This document shows positions 5,799 to 13,123 of a stretch of 15,962 bases of DNA, one piece after another. Source of the stretch: an uncultured Desulfotignum sp. (GTDB taxonomy: Bacteria > Desulfobacterota > Desulfobacteria > Desulfobacterales > Desulfobacteraceae). Position 1 is the first letter of the stretch. The number at the start of each line of letters is the position of its first letter. The notes under the pieces are model-generated. The model was not told the DNA's origin, ran no database searches, and saw only the letters and a list, made by a program, of their open reading frames with translations. The stretch lies in the NCBI GenBank assembly GCA_937951975.1, contig CALGAJ010000160.1, positions 1 through 15,962 on the forward strand, in the 5' to 3' direction. The position numbers and the translations under genes are program-made.

Positions 5799-7544
5799 AT
5801 GAAACAAACACAGACCATACGGGCTCAAGATCCCAAGGAAATAGAAAAAGAACTGGGAGAGTTTTTAAATAAAAAATTCGGACGCAATGTCCGGATCATT
5901 TCACCCTCAGCTCAGCCCCAAAAATCATCTGTTAATGGTGTCACACCGAACAAGGGGAAAAAAGGGCTGGTTGATTTCACCATCAAACCGGCGGAACTCA
6001 TTGCTTATCTGGATCAGTACGTGGTCCGGCAGAATCAGGCCAAATCCATCCTGGCCACTAAAATCTGCACCCATTTCAATCGAATCCGTCACCAGGAAAC
6101 CCGTGAAGACAAAGGCTCAAAAATCACAGGGAACATTAAATCCAATATTCTGATGCTGGGGCCCACCGGTATCGGGAAAACTTATCTGATCAAACTTATT
6201 GCCAGAAAAATAGGCGTCCCTTTTGTCAAGGCGGATGCGACCAAATTTTCTGAAACCGGATATGTGGGCGGGGATGTGGAGGATCTGATCCGGGACCTGG
6301 TCAAGGAAGCGGAAGACGATATTGAACTGGCGGAATGCGGTATTGTGTATCTGGATGAAATCGATAAAATCGCGGCCAGTCCAGATGTCATCGGTGCACA
6401 GGTTTCCAGATCCGGGGTCCAGCGGGCATTGCTCAAACCCATGGAAGAAACTGAAGTGGATTTGAAAGTGCCCCATGATCCAGTCTCTATGATGCAGGAA
6501 CTCGAGCGTTTCCAGCGAACGGGGGAACGTGTGGTCCGGCGGGTGAACACAGCCAACATCCTTTTTATCCTGAGCGGTGCGTTTACCGGGCTTACCGATC
6601 TGGTCCGACAGCGGCTGATCCGCCAGACCATCGGGTTCAATTCCCGCCTCAGCACCACGGATGACGAAATCTCTTTGTTGAAACAGACCCGGGCGGAAGA
6701 CCTGGTCAAGTTCGGTTTTGAATCCGAATTTATCGGACGTGTTCCTGTGCGGTGTATTCTGGAGACGTTAAGTGAAACAGATTTGTATACCATTCTCAAA
6801 ATGCCCAACAACCCGGTGATATTGAACAAACGTCTGGATTTTGCCGCCTATGGCATTGACATTGTTTTCGAAGATGATGCATTGGCGCTTTTAGCGCACC
6901 GGGCATTCAAGGAAAATACCGGTGCCAGAGGCCTGGTTTCAGCGGTGGAAGATGCGCTGCTGCCTTTTGAGGAGAAACTGCCATCCTGTCGAATATCCCG
7001 ACTGGTGGTGACCCGGGAGGTGATCAATGATCCTCTGGGCACGCTGGATGATCTGCTCAGCAGTACTCCGGCCCATGACTGGGAATCTTTGCACAAAAAA
7101 GCGTCGGAAACGCAAATTCATTACATTACCCGGTATATCCAGGAAAATGCCGACAACTTGTTTGCCACCCATGGGCTGAATTTATCTGCGGCCCGGTGTG
7201 AGATGGCAGCCCGGTATTTCCATGGCCATGTGCTGGAAGTCGACGATGCCGTCAGCCGCATCAAAACCCATTATGATACGGTCAAAGAAATTGAACGGGA
7301 ATTTTCCAGAAACCTGGGTATCGACATTCTTTTTGAGGATGATGCCGTTGATTTTCTCATGCTTCAGATCATGGATCATGGGGCATCAGCGGATGATATC
7401 TTATCCAAACTTCACAACGCGTTGTATGACGGGCTCAACCTGATCAAAGAAAAAACCGGTAAGCACCGGTTTTTTATGACAAAAGCTGATCTGCAGGACA
7501 GTGACGCCTATCTGAACCAACTTATCAGGAAAGAAATCAAATGA
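5799..7544 (+). CDS. ClpX-like AAA+ ATPase without zinc domain, duplicated C-terminal domain
   Basis: A 581-residue relative of the ClpX/HslU unfoldases. Visible elements: Walker A GPTGIGKT (121-128), pore loop GYVG (154-157), Walker B VYLDEID (183-189), sensor-1 region ILFILSGAF (254-262), an IGF tripeptide (278-280) where ClpX has its ClpP-docking loop, the arginine-finger box SEFIGRVPV (R314) and sensor 2 GARGL (R377). The N-terminal 60 residues contain no cysteine, so the ClpX zinc-binding domain is absent. Between Walker B and sensor 1 the protein is about 11 residues longer than E. coli ClpX, as remembered. Residues 420-581 form an extra C-terminal region whose end resembles a second small domain. 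No Shine-Dalgarno precedes the ATG, and an in-frame stop lies just upstream (5790-5792), so no earlier start exists. It overlaps ahbC by four bases. ClpX-like membership is clear; partner protease and substrate are unknown. Confidence 0.82.
   Translation: MKQTQTIRAQDPKEIEKELGEFLNKKFGRNVRIISPSAQPQKSSVNGVTPNKGKKGLVDFTIKPAELIAYLDQYVVRQNQAKSILATKICTHFNRIRHQETREDKGSKITGNIKSNILMLGPTGIGKTYLIKLIARKIGVPFVKADATKFSETGYVGGDVEDLIRDLVKEAEDDIELAECGIVYLDEIDKIAASPDVIGAQVSRSGVQRALLKPMEETEVDLKVPHDPVSMMQELERFQRTGERVVRRVNTANILFILSGAFTGLTDLVRQRLIRQTIGFNSRLSTTDDEISLLKQTRAEDLVKFGFESEFIGRVPVRCILETLSETDLYTILKMPNNPVILNKRLDFAAYGIDIVFEDDALALLAHRAFKENTGARGLVSAVEDALLPFEEKLPSCRISRLVVTREVINDPLGTLDDLLSSTPAHDWESLHKKASETQIHYITRYIQENADNLFATHGLNLSAARCEMAARYFHGHVLEVDDAVSRIKTHYDTVKEIEREFSRNLGIDILFEDDAVDFLMLQIMDHGASADDILSKLHNALYDGLNLIKEKTGKHRFFMTKADLQDSDAYLNQLIRKEIK
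7450..7475 (+). terminator. Terminator-like hairpin inside the 3' end of the ClpX-like gene
   Basis: A perfect 11-bp inverted repeat, AAAAAACCGGT (7450-7460) and ACCGGTTTTTT (7465-7475), with a four-base loop. The stem ends in six T bases, like an intrinsic terminator, but lies about 70 bases inside the coding sequence and upstream of ahbC. Ribosomes translating the gene would normally disrupt it, so it could act as a polarity or attenuation point. The GC core is only four pairs, so strength is uncertain. Confidence 0.4.
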
Positions 7545-8728
7545 TTGGAATTTCAAAACTGTATTGTGCCACGGTGGAGCCTTCGGACACGCTGCGCTAT
7601 TCGCGACAGTCAGGGTCGCTTCCCTCTCACCTGCTCCAGTTTTCCATTGACAAGAAACCCGTGGTGGTCTGGAACATGACCCAGCGGTGCAATTTAAAAT
7701 GTGTGCACTGTTATGCCCGGTCCGAAGACATTTCCTATGACAACGAACTCACCCATGACCAGGCCATTGCCATGATGGATGATCTGGCGGACTTCGGTGT
7801 CCCGGTACTGCTTTTTTCCGGCGGAGAACCCCTGGTACACCCCCGGCTGGTGGAATATGCCCAATATGCGGTATCCAAAGGAATGCGGGCCGTCATCTCC
7901 ACCAACGGAACCCTGATCACCAGAGAAAAGGCACAAACGCTGAAAGAGATCGGGCTGTCCTACGTGGGCATCAGCCTGGACGGGCTGGAACCCACCCATG
8001 ACATGTTCCGAGGTGTGCCCGGATCGTTCAAACGGGCCATGGCCGCCATTGAAAACTGCCAGGCGGCCGGCATCAAAGTCGGGCTTCGGTTCACCATCAA
8101 CAAGCGCAATGTTCAGGATATTCCCGGCATATTTGATCTTTTGGAAGAAAAAAACATTCCCCGGGCCTGTTTCTATCACCTGGTGTATTCCGGCCGGGGA
8201 TCCGAGATCGCCAAAGAAGACCTGTCCCATGAAGAGACAAGACAGGTACTGGACCTGATCATGGACCGGACCAAAGACCTGCACGACCGGGAACAGCCCA
8301 AGGAGATCCTGACCGTGGACAATCATGCGGACGGTCCGTACCTGTACCTGCGGATGTTGAAGGAAGATCCGCAGCGGGCCGCCGAGGTGCTTGAGCTGCT
8401 GGAAATGAACGAAGGCAACAATTCCGGCAGAGGCATCGGGTGCATCTCCTGGGACGGAGAAGTGTATCCGGACCAGTTCTGGCGGGAAAAATCCCTGGGG
8501 AATATCAAGGACCGGCCGTTTTCACAGATCTGGACGGATGAATCCAATGACTTTCTCATGAAAATGAAAAACAAAAAAAATTATGTCAAGGGCCGGTGTT
8601 CCCAGTGCCGCTGGCTGTCCATCTGTGCGGGCAATTTCAGGGCCAGGGCCGAATCCGTGGCCAACGACCCCTGGGATTCAGACCCGGCGTGCTATCTGAC
8701 GGACGAAGAAATTTCAAAGGAGAAATAA
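7541..8728 (+). CDS. ahbC: Radical SAM enzyme AhbC (12,18-didecarboxysiroheme deacetylase)
   Basis: In the siroheme-dependent heme pathway AhbC removes the acetate side chains of didecarboxysiroheme to give iron-coproporphyrin III. The 395-residue protein has the radical-SAM cluster motif C50-x3-C54-x2-C57 (RCNLKCVHC), GGEP at 94-97, and a C-terminal auxiliary Fe-S region with C301, C353, C356, C362 and C384. The opening, GISKLYCATVEPSDTLRY, resembles AhbC sequences as I remember them and separates it from the second radical-SAM gene nearby. Context supports this: hemB follows after one base and an AhbD-like gene after that. The ATG overlaps the stop of the ClpX-like gene (ATGA), suggesting coupled translation. 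It could be another radical-SAM/SPASM family member, but AhbC is the best fit. Confidence 0.85.
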   Translation: MIGISKLYCATVEPSDTLRYSRQSGSLPSHLLQFSIDKKPVVVWNMTQRCNLKCVHCYARSEDISYDNELTHDQAIAMMDDLADFGVPVLLFSGGEPLVHPRLVEYAQYAVSKGMRAVISTNGTLITREKAQTLKEIGLSYVGISLDGLEPTHDMFRGVPGSFKRAMAAIENCQAAGIKVGLRFTINKRNVQDIPGIFDLLEEKNIPRACFYHLVYSGRGSEIAKEDLSHEETRQVLDLIMDRTKDLHDREQPKEILTVDNHADGPYLYLRMLKEDPQRAAEVLELLEMNEGNNSGRGIGCISWDGEVYPDQFWREKSLGNIKDRPFSQIWTDESNDFLMKMKNKKNYVKGRCSQCRWLSICAGNFRARAESVANDPWDSDPACYLTDEEISKEK

Positions 8729-8729
8729 G

Positions 8730-9707
8730 ATGCTGTTCCCTGATTACAGACCCCGGCGGATGCGGGCGACACCCACCCTTAGGCGCATGATCCGGGAGAC
8801 TATTCTCTCCCGGAACGATCTGATCCAGCCGCTGTTTGCCATCCAAGGCAGCCAGATCAAAAAACCCATTGAATCCATGCCGGGCCATTTTCAGATGTCC
8901 GGTGATTATATTGTCGAGATGGCAAAAAAGGCTAAGGATGCGGGCCTTCCCGCCATCATCCTGTTTGGGATTCCAGACAAAAAAGATCCTTTGGCTACCC
9001 GGGCGTATGCAGATGACGGGATCGTCCAGAAAACCGTGGCCCGGATCAAGGATGCAGTGCCGGATCTCACCGTGATCACGGATGTGTGTTTGTGCGGCTA
9101 TACAGATCACGGCCATTGCGGGGTGGTGGACAACGGCATCATTGACAATGACGCATCTTTGGACCTGCTGGCAAAAGTGGCTCTGTCCCACGCCAGAGCA
9201 GGTGCCGACATGGTGGCTCCGTCCGACATGATGGACGGCCGGGTCGCAGAGATCCGCCAGACACTGGACGAAGACGGATATGATCACATACCGGTCATGT
9301 CCTATGCCGTGAAATATGCATCTGCTTTTTACGGGCCGTTTCGTCAGGCCGCCGACTCATCCCCGCAGTTCGGAGACCGGAAAACCTATCAGATGGACCC
9401 GGCCAATGCCGTGGAAGCCATCAGGGAAGCGACCATGGACATTGAAGAAGGCGCGGACATCATTATGGTGAAACCGGCCCTGGCGTATCTGGACATTATT
9501 TTACGCCTGAAACAGGAAATCGATCTGCCCATAGCCGCGTACAATGTATCCGGAGAATACAGCATCATGAAAGCCGGCGAAATGATGGGATGGGTGGATG
9601 CCGGGGCATTGATCATGGAAACCCTGACCGCGATCAAACGGGCCGGGGCGGATATGATCCTAACCTATTCCGCCATTGACGTGGCCCGGGCTCTGGAGGC
9701 GTCATGA
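8730..9707 (+). CDS. hemB: Delta-aminolevulinic acid dehydratase (porphobilinogen synthase)
   Basis: Condenses two molecules of 5-aminolevulinate to porphobilinogen, the first common pyrrole of all tetrapyrroles. The 325-residue protein carries both active-site lysines, K195 in SYAVKYASAFYGPF and K248 in IMVKPALAYLD, and a cysteine-type metal site C120, C122 and C130 in DVCLCGYTDHGHC, which marks a zinc-dependent enzyme. Length is standard. The ATG follows the ahbC stop after one base, with AAAGGAG at 8716-8722 inside the end of ahbC. Its last four bases (ATGA) overlap ahbD. It supplies precursor for siroheme, heme and cobamides alike. Confidence 0.97.
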   Translation: MLFPDYRPRRMRATPTLRRMIRETILSRNDLIQPLFAIQGSQIKKPIESMPGHFQMSGDYIVEMAKKAKDAGLPAIILFGIPDKKDPLATRAYADDGIVQKTVARIKDAVPDLTVITDVCLCGYTDHGHCGVVDNGIIDNDASLDLLAKVALSHARAGADMVAPSDMMDGRVAEIRQTLDEDGYDHIPVMSYAVKYASAFYGPFRQAADSSPQFGDRKTYQMDPANAVEAIREATMDIEEGADIIMVKPALAYLDIILRLKQEIDLPIAAYNVSGEYSIMKAGEMMGWVDAGALIMETLTAIKRAGADMILTYSAIDVARALEAS

Positions 9708-10807
9708 CCCATCCCCATTCTCCCTCTGATCATGGCAGGACTGCCGGTCCTCCGGGCGGTTTCCATACCCTTCGCCTGGTAGCATGGGAAACCACCCGGC
9801 GCTGCAATCTTTCCTGCAAGCACTGCCGGGCCGTGGCTGAAAATCACCCCTATGATAATGAACTGAACACCCGGGAAGCGCATGCCCTGCTGGATCAGAT
9901 CCGGGAAGTGGGCACGCCCATCATTATTCTTACCGGCGGGGAGCCCTTGCTACGGGAAGATATTTTCGACATTGCCGCCTATGGCAACCGCATTGGACTG
10001 CGAATGGTCATGGCCCCCAACGGTACATTACTCACACCTGAAATTGTCGAAAAACTCAAATTAAGCGGCATCCAGCGCATCAGCGTGAGTCTGGACGGGG
10101 CGTCTCCGCAAACCCATGATAATTTCAGGGGGTTGGATCACGCATTTGATGACGCGATCCGGGGAATCCAGTTTGCCAAAGCCGCCGGCCTGGAGTTTCA
10201 GATCAACACCACCATCACCAAAACCAATCTGAAAGAAATTCCGGCTATCCTGAAGCTGGCCGAAGATCTGGGCGCCGTGGCCCACCATATTTTTCTGCTG
10301 GTACCCACGGGCCGGGGAAAATATATTGTGGATTCAGGTATTGATGCCGTCGAATATGAACAAACCCTGAACTGGTTCTATGATCAGCGGGACAAAACCC
10401 CGCTCCAGTTAAAAGCCACCTGTGCGCCTCATTATTATCGGATTCTGCGCCAGCGGGCTCATGAAGAAGGAAAAACCGTGTCCTTTGAAAGCCATGGCCT
10501 GGATGCGGTCACCCGAGGGTGCCTGGCCGGTACGGGTTTCTGCTTTATTTCCCATGTGGGCCGGGTGCAGACCTGCGGGTTTCTGGATGTGACCTGCGGA
10601 AATATCCGGGACGCATCATTCAAAGATGTCTGGGAAAACTCCCGGGTGTTCAATGAACTGAGAGATTATTCAAACCTGACAGGCAAATGCGGCATGTGTG
10701 AATACAAACGGGTCTGCGGCGGTTGCCGTGCCCGTGCCTATGAAGCCACGGGCAGCTACCTGGATGAAGAACCCTTGTGTACATACCAGCCTTCAAAAAA
10801 AGCGTAA
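9704..10807 (+). CDS. ahbD: Radical SAM heme synthase AhbD (Fe-coproporphyrin III decarboxylase)
   Basis: AhbD catalyses the last step of the siroheme-dependent route, oxidative decarboxylation of two propionates of iron-coproporphyrin III to vinyl groups, giving heme b. The 367-residue protein shows the radical-SAM motif C34-x3-C38-x2-C41, GGEP at 78-81, a CAPHYYR stretch at 240-246, and a SPASM-like C-terminal region with C273, C280, C291, C298, C329, C332, C338, C341 and C359, enough for auxiliary clusters. The start overlaps hemB by ATGA; the N-terminal 20 residues are polar and vary in such proteins. It ends 10 bases from the convergent pfp stop. AhbD rather than AhbC is chosen from the shorter length, the CxxC near the end and the gene order, so the two labels could in principle be swapped. 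Confidence 0.85.
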   Translation: MTHPHSPSDHGRTAGPPGGFHTLRLVAWETTRRCNLSCKHCRAVAENHPYDNELNTREAHALLDQIREVGTPIIILTGGEPLLREDIFDIAAYGNRIGLRMVMAPNGTLLTPEIVEKLKLSGIQRISVSLDGASPQTHDNFRGLDHAFDDAIRGIQFAKAAGLEFQINTTITKTNLKEIPAILKLAEDLGAVAHHIFLLVPTGRGKYIVDSGIDAVEYEQTLNWFYDQRDKTPLQLKATCAPHYYRILRQRAHEEGKTVSFESHGLDAVTRGCLAGTGFCFISHVGRVQTCGFLDVTCGNIRDASFKDVWENSRVFNELRDYSNLTGKCGMCEYKRVCGGCRARAYEATGSYLDEEPLCTYQPSKKA

Positions 10808-10839
10808 AATCAGGGATTCAGGCTCGCTGATTCCCTGAT
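10795..10839 (-). terminator. Terminator of pfp, overlapping its stop codon
   Basis: Two stem blocks, ATCAGGGA/TCCCTGAT and TCAG/CTGA separated by one T-T mismatch, enclose a five-base loop (10809-10839). Read on the minus strand the hairpin is followed by TTTTACGCTTTTTTT, a U-rich tail, so it serves pfp. The pfp stop codon lies inside the stem, and the tail is the very end of ahbD. On the plus strand the hairpin lacks a T run, so it would be at best a weak end for the heme operon. Confidence 0.75.
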
Positions 10840-12926
10840 GTGCGCTTGTTGATGGCATTCAAAGTCAGAGTGATGGGCCGGTCTTCCGCCGACCGGCTGT
10901 CACACCGGACCGGACCGGGTTTCCGGAAATGATCCGCACCCGGTTCAGCAGCCAGCCATTTTTCACGCATCCCTTTCAAAACCCGGAACGCATTGGATGT
11001 CAGATCCACCAGACTTTTTTCCATGACCAGTTCCAGCCGGCCCTTGCGTTCTTCCAGATGCATCAGCCGGGCAATGGGAATGCCGATAGGCTCCCAGTTT
11101 TCAAACGGCTGTTCCAGATTTTTAATGGCTGCCATCTGACCGGTTTTTCCATGGGCAATCAAATGAAATGCGGTCATACCCAGATTATAGGTATAATGGC
11201 AGTCAAAGGCGGTGGGATCACTGCCCCGGCCGTCATATCCATAAAAATGGGTCTGAATTTTAAAATCCGGCTCTGACCGGCGGAAAATCTCTTTAACCGG
11301 GCCGGGAACATCCTGATCCGGTTTTAGAAGTTCGGCATTGACCAGGGCCTGTTTCAGGGTTTTCAATGACATGATTCCCGGTTTGACCAGAAGATAGACC
11401 GCATCCGGATCATTGAACAAGGCTGTGGCATAGCGGTCCGGATCCAGATTCCGTGAGCGCATGAAAGACTGGTAATAGGACTGGCTGATACCGATTTTAT
11501 AGCGGCCCTGCTCTTTAAGCGCCCCGAGATATTCCTTGACCATATCCATGATGATTTTTTCCGTTCTAACCTGGGAAAACTGGAAATTGCCGTGGAAATC
11601 CCGCTCCACCAGAAGCCCGGCCTGAAAAAAATCAGGCAGTTGATTGAACAGTTCATCATCTCTTACGTTCCAGATGGGGAATTGATGGCTGTCCATCATT
11701 CCCTGGCTGATGCGGCGCAGGTAGTCCAGTTTTTCGTTCAATGTCGGAAACGACCGATGAAAATCCAGGTCATGTATGGTATTAAAGTCCGCGATAATCT
11801 TGTTAAGCTTGATGATGAATATCTGGATCTCATTGATAAACTCCAGAATCCCTTCCGGAATGATCATAATCCCGTAATTTTTACCGAATGCCGCGCGCCG
11901 GACAATGGCGTCACAGATCACCCGGGACAGGTGGCGCAGCGTGATACCATAAGCCGTGAAATCAGTTTCACCGTTTTCCCGCGCCTTTTTGAGGCGTTCT
12001 TTATCCGTATATTCAGCCAGTTCTTCACCGATGAACGCCAGATTGGCATGGGTCTGCAATGCCGCCTCCAGGGTCAGGTGACTGGCCACCCGGCCCATGA
12101 CCTTGCACACATGCCAGTATTTTACATCCGATGCGGTATCCGATGCCAGATTGCTGATATTCTGGGCAAAAGATCTGGCCGCAGAATGAAATCCGAACGA
12201 CACCGCCAGTAAACAGGTTCCGTCATCGGTTATCACTTGAATATCTCCGTCAATGGTTTTAGGCACTCCGACCACATGAATACCGGCCGACTTAAAATGC
12301 TGGGCTAAAAATGCGGCATTGGTGTTGGAATCATCCCCGCCGATGATCACGACCCCTTCCAGGCTCAAAGATTGACAGGTCTTCAAAGCCTGGTCCATTT
12401 TTTCAGACGTATCGATTTTGGTCCGTCCGGTTTTTATCATGGAAAACCCGCCCATATTCCGGTGCGCATCCACCATTTTTTCAGTGATTTCCACACAACT
12501 GGACTCCAGCAGGCCGTCAGGGCCCATAACAAACCCGTATAAACGGGAATCCGGATGATTTGCTTTCATGGCATCAAACAATCCCGCAATTACGGTATGC
12601 CCCCCGGGTGCCGGTCCTCCGGAAAACACCACACCGATCCGCCGCGGTTTGCTGAATGACGCTTTTTCCTTTTTCGGCATGTCCGGCCGTGCAGACACTT
12701 TTTGAACGCGATTATCAATAATGTCAGGCAGCATCCGGCGGGCTTCAGAATTATCAACAAACCGGTATTGGGGCTGATCTGTCATTTGTGTAAGACCGGT
12801 GTTGAAAACAGCGATCTGCCGGGGTACAAATGTCTGTCTTTCTCTGGTTTCCGAATTTATATCCAACGTCATCTGCCGGGTTACCGGATGATCGAGCAGT
12901 GTTTCAATGGCGTTCTCAAAGGTCAT
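10818..12926 (-). CDS. pfp: Long-type diphosphate-dependent 6-phosphofructokinase, 702 aa
   Basis: Interconverts fructose-6-phosphate and fructose-1,6-bisphosphate with pyrophosphate in place of ATP. Core motifs are SGGPAPGGH (102-110), GGDDSNTNAA (196-205) and VPKTIDGD (221-228), followed by MGRVASHLTLE (277-287). The second aspartate in GGDDS and the lysine in PKTIDGD are the hallmarks of PPi-dependent enzymes. At 702 residues it is longer than the usual long-clade enzyme (about 550-615); about 94 residues precede the phosphofructokinase fold. After TIDGD the usual LKN is replaced by IQV. The ATG is preceded by AGGAG (plus-strand 12932-12936). It is a single-gene unit transcribed away from ftsY and ends in its own hairpin. 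Functionally it joins gap and tpiA in glycolysis/gluconeogenesis. PPi use is inferred from motifs only. Confidence 0.86.
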   Translation of the reverse strand: MTFENAIETLLDHPVTRQMTLDINSETRERQTFVPRQIAVFNTGLTQMTDQPQYRFVDNSEARRMLPDIIDNRVQKVSARPDMPKKEKASFSKPRRIGVVFSGGPAPGGHTVIAGLFDAMKANHPDSRLYGFVMGPDGLLESSCVEITEKMVDAHRNMGGFSMIKTGRTKIDTSEKMDQALKTCQSLSLEGVVIIGGDDSNTNAAFLAQHFKSAGIHVVGVPKTIDGDIQVITDDGTCLLAVSFGFHSAARSFAQNISNLASDTASDVKYWHVCKVMGRVASHLTLEAALQTHANLAFIGEELAEYTDKERLKKARENGETDFTAYGITLRHLSRVICDAIVRRAAFGKNYGIMIIPEGILEFINEIQIFIIKLNKIIADFNTIHDLDFHRSFPTLNEKLDYLRRISQGMMDSHQFPIWNVRDDELFNQLPDFFQAGLLVERDFHGNFQFSQVRTEKIIMDMVKEYLGALKEQGRYKIGISQSYYQSFMRSRNLDPDRYATALFNDPDAVYLLVKPGIMSLKTLKQALVNAELLKPDQDVPGPVKEIFRRSEPDFKIQTHFYGYDGRGSDPTAFDCHYTYNLGMTAFHLIAHGKTGQMAAIKNLEQPFENWEPIGIPIARLMHLEERKGRLELVMEKSLVDLTSNAFRVLKGMREKWLAAEPGADHFRKPGPVRCDSRSAEDRPITLTLNAINKRTSGNQRA

Positions 12927-12960
12927 TTTGACTCCTGTTTTATAAGTGTTTCACTTTGAC

Positions 12961-12976
12961 ATTGTTGAATAACAAT
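12961..12976. promoter_or_regulatory. 16-bp palindrome with FNR/CRP-like geometry between pfp and ftsY
   Basis: ATTGTTGAATAACAAT is a perfect inverted repeat of six bases with a four-base centre. The core TTGTT-N4-AACAA has the 5-4-5 spacing of FNR/CRP-family sites, though the half-site differs from the FNR consensus TTGAT. It lies 34 bases upstream of the pfp ATG and 148 upstream of the ftsY start. A TTGACA overlaps its left edge (12956-12961) but has no good -10 partner. Could be chance in AT-rich DNA. Confidence 0.33.
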
Positions 12977-13072
12977 TTACCGGCCCGTCCCTGGAAAGTA
13001 AAGACATTCCTGACAATTCAATTCATGGGTTTCCGGGGTTGCTTTGGTCTTTCAAACATTGTAAAAGAGCGG

Positions 13073-13078
13073 TATAAA
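13073..13078 (+). promoter_or_regulatory. Possible -10 element (TATAAA) for ftsY
   Basis: TATAAA lies 45 bases upstream of the ftsY start and would give a leader of about 40 bases with the ribosome site near its end. The matching -35 region at about 13050-13055 (TTTCAA) is poor. The rest of the 197-base pfp-ftsY spacer shows the palindrome at 12961 and nothing else I can name. Confidence 0.3.
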
Positions 13079-13123
13079 AATCGGTTATCAAAAAAAATCT
13101 GCCCATCACAAGGAGACACCTGC

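Noticed and set aside
11592..12212. A 206-codon plus-strand frame inside pfp.
   Set aside because: It lies opposite the conserved phosphofructokinase core and shows no family motif.
12956..13123. Extending FtsY upstream to the TTG at 12956.
   Set aside because: The added 56 residues do not resemble FtsY, there is no ribosome site before the TTG, and the GTG at 13124 has an ideal one. The stretch is better read as the promoter and leader region.
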